From Marivibrio halodurans (GTDB taxonomy: Bacteria; Pseudomonadota; Alphaproteobacteria; UBA8366; Aestuariispiraceae): a stretch of 64,000 bases of DNA. Shown here piece after piece: positions 52,447 through 63,587 of this stretch. Position numbers and translations under genes: made by a program. The stretch's first letter is position 1. Each line of letters starts with the position of its first letter. Location of the stretch: positions 36,836-100,835 of the forward strand of contig NZ_JAGMWN010000014.1 in NCBI RefSeq assembly GCF_017963645.1, read 5' to 3'. Under the pieces are notes generated by a model, which was not told the DNA's origin, made no database searches, and worked only from the letters and a program-made list of their open reading frames with translations.

Positions 52447-53499
52447 ATGATTTCGGACCTGAACGACCGATCCAGGGAAATCCTGCGCCTCGTGGTGGAG
52501 GCCTTCGTGGAGACCGGCGAGCCGGTCGGCTCCCGCACGCTGTCCCGGCGGCTGCAGCAGCAGCTTTCGCCCGCGACGGTGCGCAACGTCATGGCCGACC
52601 TGGAGGATAGCGGGCTGCTCTACGCCCCCCACACCTCGGCCGGGCGGTTGCCGACGGATGCGGGCCTGCGCCTCTTCGTGGACGGCATCCTGGAACTGGG
52701 CAATCTGACCGAGGCCGACCGGCGCGCGATCGAGGAGCGCTGCTCCGCCTCCGGCCGATCGGCCAATCAGGTGCTGGAGGAAGCGGGCGACCTGATGAGC
52801 GGCCTGTCGAAATGCGCCGGCCTCGTCTTCGCGCCCAAGACCGACCAGCGCCTCAAGCATATCGAGTTCGTGCCGATCGGCCCGGGCCGCGCGCTCGCCG
52901 TCATGGTCACCGATACCGGGCTCGTTGAGAACCGGGTGATCGATCTGCCGATGGGCCTGCCCCCCTCGGCCCTGAACGAGGCCACGAACTTCCTCTCCGC
53001 CAAGCTCGCCGGCAACACGCTCGACCAGACCCGCGACATCGTCGCGGCGGAGGTGCGGGACAAGAAGGCGCAGATCGACGAACTCACCGCCAAGGTGGTG
53101 GAGGCCGGGCTCGCCACCTGGTCGGACGTCAGTTCCGGTGATGGCGTGCTGATCGTGCGCGGCCAATCCAACCTGCTTCAGGACGTTCAGGCGATGACGG
53201 ATCTGGAGCATATCCGGGCGCTGTTCTCCGCGCTGGAGGCGAAGGAGAACATGCTCCGCCTGCTCGACGCGGCCGAGATCGCGGAGGGCGTGCAGATCTT
53301 CATCGGCTCCGGCAGCAATCTGTTCTCGCTCACCGGATGCTCGATGATCGTCTCCCCCTATATGAACGAGGAGGAGCGGGTGATCGGCGCCATCGGCGTG
53401 GTGGGTCCGACACGGATGAATTACGCCCGCATCATCCCGATGGTGGATTATACCTCCAAGGTGGTGGGCCGCCTGCTCGGACGGCGCGATGCCGGATAG
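52447..53499 (+). CDS. hrcA: Heat-inducible transcription repressor HrcA
   Basis: 350 residues from the ATG at 52447. The N-terminal winged helix is ILRLVVEAFVETGEPVGSRTLSRRLQQQLSPATVRNVMADLEDSGLL with YAPHTSAGRLPTDAGLRLFVD, a family constant. The middle and C-terminal parts have GPGRALAVMVTDTGLVENRVI, NTLDQTRDIVAAEV, and IGVVGPTRMNYARIIPMVDYTSKVV. It represses CIRCE-containing operons, normally groESL, which is not in the window. No CIRCE site was found near hrcA, grpE or dnaK. Confidence 0.95.
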   Translation: MISDLNDRSREILRLVVEAFVETGEPVGSRTLSRRLQQQLSPATVRNVMADLEDSGLLYAPHTSAGRLPTDAGLRLFVDGILELGNLTEADRRAIEERCSASGRSANQVLEEAGDLMSGLSKCAGLVFAPKTDQRLKHIEFVPIGPGRALAVMVTDTGLVENRVIDLPMGLPPSALNEATNFLSAKLAGNTLDQTRDIVAAEVRDKKAQIDELTAKVVEAGLATWSDVSSGDGVLIVRGQSNLLQDVQAMTDLEHIRALFSALEAKENMLRLLDAAEIAEGVQIFIGSGSNLFSLTGCSMIVSPYMNEEERVIGAIGVVGPTRMNYARIIPMVDYTSKVVGRLLGRRDAG

Positions 53500-53596
53500 G
53501 TCCAACGGGGATAGACTCACGGGGTAGGCAATCGCCCCCATGCTTCCTATCTGACGGCGAAGCCCGGGAACGACGGAACGCCACTCCCCGTGCCTG

Positions 53597-53623
53597 CTTG
53601 TGAAGGCACGCGCGATCCGCTAT
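53597..53623 (+). promoter_or_regulatory. Possible heat-shock promoter upstream of grpE
   Basis: CTTG (53597-53600) and CTAT (53620-53623) are separated by 19 bases; GTGCCT and AGGCAC also form a short stem around the CTTG. Resembles an RpoH promoter loosely. Confidence 0.3.
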
Positions 53624-53698
53624 CCCGCGACACCGGAATTCGCGCCGACGATGGACGATGCCGCGCCGGCGCGCGACGCGCGAGAGGGTATGACGGAC

Positions 53699-54418
53699 AT
53701 GACGAGCGGTAAGGACCAGGCCAGGACCGACCATAACGCGGAAACCGAGGATCGGGTCGACCCGTCCGCGCAGGAGGCGGCCGAGAAGGCCGTCGAGGAA
53801 GCGCTGCGTCAGGCGGGCGCGGAGCATCTGGTCGAGGACGAGGCGCCGGCCGAGGACGGCGCGGACGCCAAGACCGGCGATTCGAACGCCGCCCAGCCCA
53901 ACGCGGAGGACGAGATCACGCGCCTCTCGGCCGAGAATGCCGAGTTGAAGGACCGCATGATGCGCGTCGTCGCCGACGCGGAGAACACCAAGCGCCGGGC
54001 CGAGAAGGACGCCAGCGACGCGAAGAAATACGCCGCCTCCTCCTTCGTGAAGGAGATGCTGCCGGCGGTGGACAATCTGCGCCGCGCGCTCGATTCCGTG
54101 CCGGAGGCGCTCAAGGCCGAGAACGAGACCGTCAACAATCTCGCCGTCGGCGTGGAGATGACCGAGAAGCAGATCCTCGACGCCTTCGAGAAGGCCGGGA
54201 TCAAGAAGGTCGATCCCCTGGGCGAGAAGTTCTCCTACGACCGTCATCAGGCGATTTCGGAGGCGACGGATACCGGCAAGCCCGCCGGCACCGTCATCCA
54301 GGTGCTCCAGCCCGGCTACATGCTGCATGACCGCCTGCTGCGCCCGGCGATGGTCGTCGTCGCCAAGGGCGAGCCCAAGGCCGGCGGCGATGGCGGCGGC
54401 GTCGACACCACCGCCTAG
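53699..54418 (+). CDS. grpE: Nucleotide exchange factor GrpE
   Basis: 239 residues from the ATG at 53699 with GAGAGGG ten bases upstream; nearby ATG codons at 53690 and 53651 are alternatives. An acidic N-terminal stretch (about 75 residues) leads into the long dimerisation helix (ITRLSAENAELKDRMMRVVADAENTKRRAEKD). The DnaK-binding head includes FSYDRHQAISEATDTGKPAGTVIQVLQPGYMLHDRLLRPAMVVVAKG. It releases ADP from DnaK. It follows hrcA by 199 bases; alkB in the opposite direction separates it from dnaK. Confidence 0.96.
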   Translation: MTSGKDQARTDHNAETEDRVDPSAQEAAEKAVEEALRQAGAEHLVEDEAPAEDGADAKTGDSNAAQPNAEDEITRLSAENAELKDRMMRVVADAENTKRRAEKDASDAKKYAASSFVKEMLPAVDNLRRALDSVPEALKAENETVNNLAVGVEMTEKQILDAFEKAGIKKVDPLGEKFSYDRHQAISEATDTGKPAGTVIQVLQPGYMLHDRLLRPAMVVVAKGEPKAGGDGGGVDTTA

Positions 54419-54455
54419 GGCGCGGGCTTAAGCGACGGGCCGGCCGGCACGCGCC

Positions 54456-55094
54456 TCACGGCACCGTCACCCGCCGAAGCGTCAGATTGACCCGCCCCGG
54501 CCCGTCCAACAACGTCGAGGTTCCGGGATAGAGCCGGTCCACCCCATGGTGGAAATGCCGGCTTTCACCCCCCAGCACCACCACGTCGCCCGAATGCAGG
54601 ACGAAGGAGCGGGTCGGTCCCTTGCGCGCCGGCCCGCCGAGGCGGAACCGCGCATCGTCGCCCAGCGAGATCGAGACCACCGGCACGCCCGTCGCCGCCT
54701 CGTCCTGGTCGCGGTGAAGGCCCATGCGCGCATCCGCCTCGTACCAGTTGACGAGGCAGGCTTCCGGCGGAAAGGCGGCCCCGGTCACCGCATGCCAGAT
54801 ATCGAGCAGCGCGGCCGGCATGGCGGGCCATGGCTTGCCGGTCACCGGATGGGTTTCCTGATAGCGATAGCCGCCGACCTTGTCCGCGACCCAGCCGAGC
54901 GGCCCGCAATTGGTCATCCGCACGCTGAAGGGCTTGCCCGTGCGGGGCATGGCCGGGCGGTAGAGCGGGGCCGCGGCCACCACGGCGCGGACATCGGCGA
55001 CCAGCGCCGCCTGGGCCGGACGCGCGAGATACCCGTCGAGCAAGCGGAACCCCGCCGCCGTCGCCCCGTCCGGTTCGTCGTCCGCGCCGCGCAT
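54456..55094 (-). CDS. alkB: AlkB-type alpha-ketoglutarate-dependent DNA dealkylase
   Basis: 212 residues from the ATG at 55094. It repairs 1-methyladenine and 3-methylcytosine by oxidative demethylation. The substrate/nucleotide loop contains MTNCGPLGWVADKVGGYRYQ, ACLVNWYEADARMGLHRDQDE gives the Fe ligands His-x-Asp, SRHFHHGVDRL the distal His, and RVNLTLRR the alpha-ketoglutarate-binding arginines. The gene is inserted antisense between grpE and dnaK. Upstream is a 295-base region shared with the dnaK promoter. Confidence 0.93.
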   Translation of the reverse strand: MRGADDEPDGATAAGFRLLDGYLARPAQAALVADVRAVVAAAPLYRPAMPRTGKPFSVRMTNCGPLGWVADKVGGYRYQETHPVTGKPWPAMPAALLDIWHAVTGAAFPPEACLVNWYEADARMGLHRDQDEAATGVPVVSISLGDDARFRLGGPARKGPTRSFVLHSGDVVVLGGESRHFHHGVDRLYPGTSTLLDGPGRVNLTLRRVTVP

Positions 55095-55240
55095 CGGTGC
55101 ACTCCCACGCAAGAGCCCCTGCCGTCCCCATGCTGCATAGCAATCCCCCCATGCCGGCTGCAAATCCGGCGGCCGGCGCGCGAATGGCGTGGATGGCGTT
55201 TCGTTGTCATGAATCTGTCGGGTTTCTGGCCCGGGGCAGG

Positions 55241-55269
55241 TTGCAGGCCCATGCCGGCCTGCCTATATA
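55241..55269 (+). promoter_or_regulatory. Promoter of dnaK
   Basis: TTGCAG (55241-55246), 17-base spacer, TATATA (55264-55269). The CCTATATA context also matches RpoH -10 preferences. The leader to the dnaK ATG would be about 113 bases. Confidence 0.6.
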
Positions 55270-55388
55270 CGCCGCGGAACCGGCGGTCGGAACATCGCTT
55301 CCGCCGTACCACTTTCTGCAAAGGGGCGTCCGGGAAGCGCTTCGCCAAGGCTCAGGCGACGCCCGCTTGACATCGGAGGTGAACGAGA

Positions 55389-57308
<1,920 letters not shown>

Positions 57309-57325
57309 GTCCGATGGTCGACGAG

Positions 57326-57360
57326 GCGGCCCCGGGAGCCGAAACCGCTTCCGGGGCCGC
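57326..57360 (+). terminator. Hairpin between dnaK and dnaJ (terminator or attenuator)
   Basis: Perfect ten-pair stem GCGGCCCCGG (57326-57335) with CCGGGGCCGC (57351-57360), loop of 15 bases, followed by TTCGCG rather than a T run. It may only partly stop transcription, lowering dnaJ relative to dnaK. Confidence 0.6.
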
Positions 57361-57452
57361 TTCGCGTCGAGGGCCGTGGTCGGATGCCTTGGGGGATCGT
57401 CGGCATCCGGGAGAGGGACCACGGGCGTTGAAGTGACGGGGACAGCGGATCG

Positions 57453-58592
57453 ATGGCGAAACGCGACTACTACGAGATCCTGGGCGTCGACCGGAACGCC
57501 TCGAAGGACGAGCTGAAGAGCGCTTATCGCAAGCTCGCGATGCAATACCATCCGGATCGCAATCCGGATGACGCGGAGGCCGAGCGCAAGTTCAAGGAAG
57601 TCGGCGAGGCCTATGAGGCGCTGAAGGACGATCAGAAGCGCGCCGCCTACGACCGCTTCGGCCACGAGGCATTCGAGCAGGGCGGCTTCGGCGGCGGCGG
57701 TGGCGGCGGCGCCGGGTTCGGTGGCTTCACCGATATCTTCGAGGAGATGTTCGGCGACTTCATGGGCGGCGGCCGGCGCGGCGGCCGGCAGAGCCCGCGC
57801 GGCGCCGACCTGCGCTACAATCTCGAAGTCAGCCTGGAGGACGCCTTCCAGGGTCGGAAGATCGATATCCGCGTTCCCACCTCCGTCACCTGCGAGACCT
57901 GCGAGGGGTCCGGCGCAGCCGAGGGCGCGAAGCCCGTCATCTGCGAGACCTGCGGCGGCGACGGCAAGGTGCGCACCAGCCAGGGATTCTTCACGATCGA
58001 GCGGACCTGCCCCTCCTGCCAGGGCGAGGGCCGGGTGATCGACAAGCCCTGCGGCTCCTGCAACGGCGCGGGGCGGGTGCACCGCGACAAGACGCTTCAG
58101 GTCAACATCCCGCGCGGCGTGGAGGACGGCAACCGCATCCGCCTCGCCGGCGAGGGCGAGGCCGGCGTGCGCGGCGCGCCGCCCGGCGACCTCTACATTT
58201 TCCTCTCCGTGGCGCCGCACCGGCTGTTCCAGCGCCAGGGCGCGGACCTTGCCTGCCGCGTGCCGATCGCCATGGCGGACGCGGCGCTGGGCGGCGATAT
58301 CGAGGTACCGACCATCGATGGCGGCCGCGCCAAGGTGAAGATCCCCGAGGGCGCCCAGACCGGCCAGCAGTTCCGTCTGCGCGGCAAGGGCATGCCCGTG
58401 CTGCAATCGAGCCAGCGCGGCGACATGTATATCGAGATCGCGGTGGAAACGCCGGTGAAGCTGACCAAGCGTCAGAAGGAACTGCTGGAGGAATTCCGCA
58501 AGGAAGGCGGCGGCTCCAAGGTCCAGAACAGCCCGGAGACCGAGGGCTTCTTCTCCAAGGTCAAGGAATTCTGGGACGATCTGACGGAATAG
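57453..58592 (+). CDS. dnaJ: Chaperone DnaJ (Hsp40)
   Basis: 379 residues. J domain with [23 protein letters not shown] (HPD), a Gly/Phe-rich stretch, and the cysteine-rich zinc region with four CxxCxGxG units: [24 protein letters not shown] and CGSCNGAG (the first and second slightly varied). The C-terminal substrate domain follows. The start at 57453 is preceded by GGGGACAGCGG. The last 32 bases overlap the end of the convergent AraC-type gene. Confidence 0.97.
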   Translation: MAKRDYYEILGVDRNASKDELKSAYRKLAMQYHPDRNPDDAEAERKFKEVGEAYEALKDDQKRAAYDRFGHEAFEQGGFGGGGGGGAGFGGFTDIFEEMFGDFMGGGRRGGRQSPRGADLRYNLEVSLEDAFQGRKIDIRVPTSVTCETCEGSGAAEGAKPVICETCGGDGKVRTSQGFFTIERTCPSCQGEGRVIDKPCGSCNGAGRVHRDKTLQVNIPRGVEDGNRIRLAGEGEAGVRGAPPGDLYIFLSVAPHRLFQRQGADLACRVPIAMADAALGGDIEVPTIDGGRAKVKIPEGAQTGQQFRLRGKGMPVLQSSQRGDMYIEIAVETPVKLTKRQKELLEEFRKEGGGSKVQNSPETEGFFSKVKEFWDDLTE

Positions 58593-59436
58593 CCCCCAGC
58601 GCCCGCCCGTTTCGCACGACCGTCCGCCATGCCCCCGGCGACATGCCGAATCGGCGCCTGAACTGACGGCTCATATGGCTTTGGTCGGCGAATCCGGCGT
58701 CCGCCGATGCCTCCGCCAGGCTCGCGCCGTCCAGAACCGCCGACCAGACGCGCTCCAACCGCCGGGCCATCAGCCAGCGATGCGGCGGCACGCCGTGCCG
58801 GGCGCGGAAATGCCGGGTCAGGGCGAAGCGCGATTGGCCGGTGACGGCCTCCAGCGTCTCCAGCGGAAGGCCCGTTTCGATATGATCCAGCATCGCGGCC
58901 TTCGCCCGCTCCACCGCGCCGGTATCGACCGATCCCACCGCCCGCTCGCCGCCATCCGCCACGCGGTTCAGAGCCGATGCGATATCGGATAGCCGGTCCA
59001 CGGCCTCCAACGGCTCCAATGGGCGGTTCAATTCATCGAACACGGCGGATACGGCATGGGCGAGGCGCCGGTCCCGGCTGATCCCACCACGGATGCACGG
59101 TACGACGTCCCGCCCCAAGGCCCGCGAAATCGCGCCCGGATCGATATAGAGCATGTGATACCGGAAGCCCGTCGAGCTTCCCGAATGCCCGTCATGCATC
59201 TCATCGGGATGCAGGATAATGACGTCCCCCGCCACGGCATTACGCTGGGCCCCGCGATAGCGGAAGCTCTGCACCCCCGTCCGCGTGATGCCCAGCGCAT
59301 AGGTATCGTGCCGGTGCGGATCATAAGCATGCCCGGCGAACCGCGCCTCGATCCTGCTGAGGAACAGCGCATCGGTGGATGGCGCGATGCGCATCCAGTC
59401 CGTCCCTTCCGGCCCGCAAGAACGTTCAAGACTCAT
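58561..59436 (-). CDS. AraC-family transcriptional regulator
   Basis: 291 residues. The N-terminal cupin-like sensing domain ([42 protein letters not shown]) resembles the AraC_binding family for small ligands. The C-terminal double helix-turn-helix has [29 protein letters not shown] and [31 protein letters not shown]. It is divergent from the DUF2000 gene (81 bases apart), which is a likely target. Its 3' end overlaps dnaJ by 32 bases. Confidence 0.92.
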   Translation of the reverse strand: MSLERSCGPEGTDWMRIAPSTDALFLSRIEARFAGHAYDPHRHDTYALGITRTGVQSFRYRGAQRNAVAGDVIILHPDEMHDGHSGSSTGFRYHMLYIDPGAISRALGRDVVPCIRGGISRDRRLAHAVSAVFDELNRPLEPLEAVDRLSDIASALNRVADGGERAVGSVDTGAVERAKAAMLDHIETGLPLETLEAVTGQSRFALTRHFRARHGVPPHRWLMARRLERVWSAVLDGASLAEASADAGFADQSHMSRQFRRRFGMSPGAWRTVVRNGRALGAIPSDRPRIP

Positions 59437-59517
59437 CGCCAGCTCTTCATGGAGAAATGCAACACCGGCGCACGGCGTTTACGGCGCGCGCCGCCCCCTA
59501 GGATATGGAGGATCGCG

Positions 59518-59928
59518 ATGATCTACGATACCAAACTCGCCCTGGCCGTCCGCGACGATCTCCAGGAATGGCAGAAACTGAACGTCGCCGCCTTCCTTGT
59601 CGGCGGCCTGGTCGGCCAATCGCCGGAGATCGCGGGAGAGCCCTATCGGGACGGCGACGGCACGGTCTACGCGCCCCTGGTTCGGGAGCCCATCTTCGTC
59701 TTCTCGGCGACGGCCGAGACACTCGCCCGCACACGGCGGCGCGCCATATCGCGCGGGCTGGCGCCGGCGATCTATACCGCGGGCCTCTTCGCGACGACGA
59801 ACGACGCGGACAACCGCGCGGCCGTCGCGGCGGTCGGCGCGGAGACGCTCGACCTCGTCGGGGTCGCGGTGCATGGCGAGCGCAAGATCATCGACAAGAT
59901 CGTCAACGGCTTGAAGCGCCATGCCTGA
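59518..59928 (+). CDS. DUF2000 family protein
   Basis: 136 residues with GGAGG nine bases before the ATG. MIYDTKLALAVRDDLQEWQKLNVAAFLVGGLVG and YAPLVREPIFVFSATAETLARTRRRAI and the C-terminal DLVGVAVHGERKIIDKIVNGLKRH follow the DUF2000 (PF09391) pattern. The fold is predicted alpha/beta; no function is known. It is divergent from the AraC-type regulator gene, suggesting the regulator controls it. dapB lies downstream on the same strand. Confidence 0.85.
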   Translation: MIYDTKLALAVRDDLQEWQKLNVAAFLVGGLVGQSPEIAGEPYRDGDGTVYAPLVREPIFVFSATAETLARTRRRAISRGLAPAIYTAGLFATTNDADNRAAVAAVGAETLDLVGVAVHGERKIIDKIVNGLKRHA

Positions 59929-60010
59929 TTCCCGGCGGCGTGGTCGTGCACCCCCCGGCAAATCATGCTAGGCGCATGGCTTGGAGTTCCGCATCGCTGG
60001 AGTAACACCC

Positions 60011-60826
60011 ATGACCCAATCCCTTGCCATCACCATAATCGGCGCCGCCGGGCGCATGGGGCGGATGCTGATTCATGCGGTGGAGGCGGCCGAGGGCTGT
60101 CACCTCAAGGGCGCGATCGCGCGCGAGGGGTCGGAGGCCCTGGGCCAGGATGCGGGCCTGCTGGCCGGGCTGAAGGCCAACGGTGTCTATGTCACCGAGG
60201 ATGCGGCCGTCGCCATCGCCAAATCGGATGCCGTGATCGATTTCACCACGCCGGAGACGACGGTGGATATCGCGCGGCTGTGCGCCCAGGCGGGGGCCAG
60301 CCATATCGTCGGCACCACCGGCCTGGACGCGACGCATCTGGCGGCGTTGGAGAAGGCGGCGCGGCACGTGCCCGTCGTCCATGCGCCCAATATGTCGGTC
60401 GGCGTCAACCTGCTGCTGGGCCTGACGCGCAAGGTCGCGGCGACGCTGGGCCCCGACTACGATATCGAGATCGTCGAGATGCATCACCGCCACAAGGTCG
60501 ACGCGCCGTCGGGCACGGCGCTCGGCCTTGGCCGGGCGGCCGCGGCGGGACGCGGCATCGACCATGACGAGGCGGCTATCCTCTCGCGCGAGGGCCATAC
60601 CGGCGCGCGGGAGGAAGGAGCCATCGGCTATGCCACCCTGCGCGGCGGCGAGGTGGTGGGCGAGCATACCGTCATCTTCGCCGGGCCGGGGGAGCGGATC
60701 GAACTGACCCACAAGGCCAGTGATCGCGGCATCTTCGCCACCGGCGCGGTGCGTGCCGCGCTGTGGGCGCGCGGCAAGGCGGCGGCGGTCTATTCCATGG
60801 CGGACGTGCTCGACCTCACCGATTGA
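60011..60826 (+). CDS. dapB: 4-hydroxy-tetrahydrodipicolinate reductase
   Basis: 271 residues from the ATG at 60011 (MTQSLAITIIGAAGRMGRML); the frame extends 10 codons further upstream without a better start. The NAD(P) loop GAAGRMGRMLI near residue 11, FTTPETTVDIARLCAQAG, GTTGLDATHLAALEKAARHVPVVHAPNMSVGVN near 100, and the DapB signature EIVEMHHRHKVDAPSGTALGLG near 155 with the catalytic His and Lys are all present. It makes tetrahydrodipicolinate for lysine and diaminopimelate. Confidence 0.96.
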   Translation: MTQSLAITIIGAAGRMGRMLIHAVEAAEGCHLKGAIAREGSEALGQDAGLLAGLKANGVYVTEDAAVAIAKSDAVIDFTTPETTVDIARLCAQAGASHIVGTTGLDATHLAALEKAARHVPVVHAPNMSVGVNLLLGLTRKVAATLGPDYDIEIVEMHHRHKVDAPSGTALGLGRAAAAGRGIDHDEAAILSREGHTGAREEGAIGYATLRGGEVVGEHTVIFAGPGERIELTHKASDRGIFATGAVRAALWARGKAAAVYSMADVLDLTD

Positions 60827-60919
60827 TCACGGCCTGTTTGCGCACGGGGTGCGCATTTTTCTGGTCGATTGTCATCATCGTGCTATCTTTCCTCGCGAAC
60901 CGAAGCGAGGAGAGAGCCG

Positions 60920-61342
60920 ATGGCGCGATGGCGTATCGGACCGGGGCGGCACTTCCCGGTGCCCGGCCTGCTGGCGGCGGGCGCGCTGCTGGCCGCCCCG
61001 ATCGAGGCCGGTGCCGCCCCGATGGAGCCACCGGGCGAGCAACCGGCGGAGCGGCCGGCGATGGGCGCCGATCTTTACGATCGCTGCCGCGCCTGGACCG
61101 AGGCGGGCGCCTTCCCGAACGGTCTGGCCGCCGGCTATTGCGCGATCAACTTCACCCTGCCGAGCGCGCATCTCTTCAAATGCCTCGATTTCCAGGAGCG
61201 CGGCCGCTATCCGAGTTCGCTCGATTTCAAGGCCTGCGTCCTGACCTTCGATCAGAACCGAGGACGCGTCTGGCCGGACTTCCCCGGCCTGACCGTGCCG
61301 ACGAAGGCGGAGGTCGGCACCCGGCTCGAGGGTGGGGCGTGA
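60920..61342 (+). CDS. Small secreted protein with four cysteines
   Basis: 140 residues from the ATG at 60920, with GGAGAGAG upstream. A basic n-region and hydrophobic core (FPVPGLLAAGALLAAPIEAGAA) give a probable Sec signal peptide, about 33 residues. The mature domain has Cys in YDRCRAW, AGYCAINF, FKCLDF and KACVLTF, spaced for two disulfides. The RCRAW and GYC pattern faintly recalls the Rap1a/Tai immunity fold, but the match is too weak to assign. Convergent with an EamA transporter gene. Confidence 0.7.
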   Translation: MARWRIGPGRHFPVPGLLAAGALLAAPIEAGAAPMEPPGEQPAERPAMGADLYDRCRAWTEAGAFPNGLAAGYCAINFTLPSAHLFKCLDFQERGRYPSSLDFKACVLTFDQNRGRVWPDFPGLTVPTKAEVGTRLEGGA

Positions 61343-61343
61343 G

Positions 61344-62252
61344 CTATGCGCGTTCCGCCGGCGGGCGGGGCTTTCCACCCCGCGCGAAGGCGATGCCGGA
61401 GAGGATGAGGGCCAACGCCGCGAAGGCCTCCACCGGCGGCGCCTCCCCCAACAGCGCGACGCCATAGGTGAGCCCGAAAAGCGGGACGAGATAATTGATC
61501 TGGCTGAAGAAGGCCGCGCCCTGCCGCCGGATGATGGTCAGCAGCATCAGATTGGCGAGCGCCGTCGGCAGCAGGCCGAGCAGGAGCAGCGCCACCCCCG
61601 CCTCCATCGTCGGATCGATCGTCCAGGGCCGGTCGTGGATCAGGCTGGCCGGGACCAGGATGGCGGCGGAGACCATCATGACGCCCGCCGAGACGCCCCG
61701 GAAACTCTCCCCCGAGAGCTTCTTGTTGATGAGCGACCCGCTGGCGTAGCAGGACGCGGCGACCGCGAAGGCGAGATAGCGAAGCGTCTCGTCCCCCAGC
61801 ATCAGCAGCTTGCCCGGCCCGATCAGCACCACCACCCCCGCGAGGCCCAGCAGCATGCCGGCGATCTTGCCCGGCCCCGCCTTCTCGTCCGCCGTCAGGC
61901 AATGGGCGAGCGCCAGCGTCACCAGCGGGTTGATCCCCATGACGATGGCGGCCAGCCCGCTATCCACCCGTTCCTCGCCCCAGGCGATCAGGGTGAAGGG
62001 CATCACATTGCCGATCACCGCCACCGCCAGGATCAAAGCCCAGACGCGCCCGCCGCGCGGCAGCGAGCGCCCCGTCGCCAGGGTCGCGACAAGCAGCACG
62101 GCGGCGGCGACCACCGTGCGCCCGGCCGCGATGCTGACCGGCGGAATGGTTTCCACCGCCAGCTTGATCAGAAGGAAACTGCCGCCCCAGATCGCCGCCA
62201 GCGCGACAAGCAAGGCATAGTCGGAGAGGCCCGGCGGCGTCCGGCCGCTCAC
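61344..62252 (-). CDS. EamA-family (DMT) transporter
   Basis: 302 residues from a GTG at 62252 that overlaps the preceding stop (GTGA); upstream frame belongs to DUF2244. About ten hydrophobic segments: LSDYALLVALAAIWGGSFLLIKLAVE begins the first EamA half, LAAIVMGINPLVTLALAHCL ends its core, and AEAFAALALILSGIAF closes the second. Likely exporter of metabolites. Distinct from the other EamA gene at 32435-33421 but the same superfamily. Co-transcribed with the DUF2244 gene. Confidence 0.84.
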   Translation of the reverse strand: MSGRTPPGLSDYALLVALAAIWGGSFLLIKLAVETIPPVSIAAGRTVVAAAVLLVATLATGRSLPRGGRVWALILAVAVIGNVMPFTLIAWGEERVDSGLAAIVMGINPLVTLALAHCLTADEKAGPGKIAGMLLGLAGVVVLIGPGKLLMLGDETLRYLAFAVAASCYASGSLINKKLSGESFRGVSAGVMMVSAAILVPASLIHDRPWTIDPTMEAGVALLLLGLLPTALANLMLLTIIRRQGAAFFSQINYLVPLFGLTYGVALLGEAPPVEAFAALALILSGIAFARGGKPRPPAERA

Positions 62253-62839
62253 CCGTCGCCACCGGCATCGGCCGCTGGCGGCGCGGCGCGATAGGCGGCG
62301 AGCGCGCGGCGCAGGGCATGGGCGAACTCGACCCGCTCCGCCGCGCCGAGAAAACCGCCGATTACCGTCGTCCGGCCATGGCTGGTCAGACGAAGCGGGC
62401 TGTCTGGCCGGGGTGGGTCCGCGATCTCGACCCGCAGCCAGGTGGGCTCGATCGTCTCGGACCGGATCGCGCCGTCGGGCGCCACCCGCTCGATCCGCAA
62501 CCCGCCGGGACGCGTCAGGCGCAAATGCTCCCGCCGCCGGCTTTCCCGGTAATTGAGCTTGAAGGCGATATAGACCAGCAGGATTTCCAGCCCGCAGAAC
62601 CCCGCCACCGGCCAGGCGCCCGCCAGGAAGAAGGCGAACCCGATCAGGAATCCACACCCCGCGATCGCCACCATCAGGGCGAGGAAGCCCTCCGGCGACA
62701 AGCTGCGATGGGGCGAGAGCGTCGCGTCGAGGAAAACCTCGCATTCATCGCCGTTCCCCGCCCATCCGGATGCCGCCGCGCCCGGTCCAAGGACCGAATC
62801 CGATGCAATCGCCGATTTCGGGTGGGCTTTGTCGGTCAT
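62249..62839 (-). CDS. DUF2244 integral membrane protein
   Basis: 196 residues from the ATG at 62839 (MTDKAHPKSAIASDS). Two adjacent hydrophobic segments (ALMVAIAGCGFLIGFAFFLAGAWPVAGFCGLEILLVYIAFKLNYRESRRREH) and the following TRPGGLRIERVAPDG region match DUF2244 (PF10003), a family of unknown function found widely in Alphaproteobacteria. The last 70 residues have a WLRVEIADP stretch. It overlaps the EamA gene start by four bases. Divergent from nth, with 70 bases between. Confidence 0.85.
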   Translation of the reverse strand: MTDKAHPKSAIASDSVLGPGAAASGWAGNGDECEVFLDATLSPHRSLSPEGFLALMVAIAGCGFLIGFAFFLAGAWPVAGFCGLEILLVYIAFKLNYRESRRREHLRLTRPGGLRIERVAPDGAIRSETIEPTWLRVEIADPPRPDSPLRLTSHGRTTVIGGFLGAAERVEFAHALRRALAAYRAAPPAADAGGDG

Positions 62840-62909
62840 GGTCCGTAATCTAACGCGATCGACGCCTTCCTCAAAGCCCATCGCCGTTCCATGCCCCGGT
62901 AGCGCATCC

Positions 62910-63557
62910 ATGCCGCAGATGACAAAAGCCGAGATCGAGACCTTCTTCGCCCGCCTCCAGGCCCAACGGCCGGAACCGAAGGGGGAACTCGACTGGACCA
63001 ATCCCTATACCCTGCTGGTCGCGGTCACGCTGTCCGCGCAGGCGACCGATGTCGGCGTCAACAAGGCGACCGCCGGCCTCTTCAAGGTGGTCTCCACCCC
63101 ACAGGACATGCTGGCCCTGGGCGAGGAGGGGTTGAAGGCGCATATCAAGACCATCGGCCTCTATAACTCCAAGGCCAAGAACGTCATGAAGATGACCGAG
63201 ATCCTGGTCGCCGACCATGGCGGCGAGGTTCCGCGCGAGCGCGCGGCGCTGGAGGCGCTGCCCGGCGTCGGCCGCAAGACGGCGAACGTCGTGCTGAACA
63301 TCGCCTTCGGGCAGCCGACGATCGCGGTCGACACCCACCTTTTCCGCGTCTCCAACCGCACCGGCCTGGCGCCCGGCAAGACGCCCCTGGCGGTCGAGCA
63401 AAAATTGGAGAAGAAGGTACCCAAGCCCTATCTGCTGCATGCGCATCACTGGCTGATCCTGCATGGCCGCTATATCTGCAAGGCGCGCAAGCCCGATTGC
63501 CCGGCTTGCGTCGTCTCCGACGTCTGCCGCTACAAGGCGAAGACCGTCGCCGCCTGA
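62910..63557 (+). CDS. nth: Endonuclease III
   Basis: 215 residues from the ATG at 62910 (MPQMTKAEIETFFARL); a second ATG three codons later is possible. The helix-hairpin-helix and catalytic Lys lie in LEALPGVGRKTANVVLNIAFG near residue 120, the catalytic Asp in VDTHLFRVSNRTGL, and the 4Fe-4S cluster ligands in CKARKPDCPACVVSDVC (C-x6-C-x2-C-x5-C). It removes oxidised pyrimidines and cuts at AP sites in base excision repair. Followed after 30 bases by a thioesterase gene. Confidence 0.96.
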   Translation: MPQMTKAEIETFFARLQAQRPEPKGELDWTNPYTLLVAVTLSAQATDVGVNKATAGLFKVVSTPQDMLALGEEGLKAHIKTIGLYNSKAKNVMKMTEILVADHGGEVPRERAALEALPGVGRKTANVVLNIAFGQPTIAVDTHLFRVSNRTGLAPGKTPLAVEQKLEKKVPKPYLLHAHHWLILHGRYICKARKPDCPACVVSDVCRYKAKTVAA

Positions 63558-63587
63558 CCCTATCGCCCGCCCCGGAAGGATTCCCGC

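Noticed and set aside
52300..53650. CIRCE operator for HrcA
   Set aside because: No TTAGCACTC or inverted GAGTGCTAA was seen near hrcA, grpE or dnaK.
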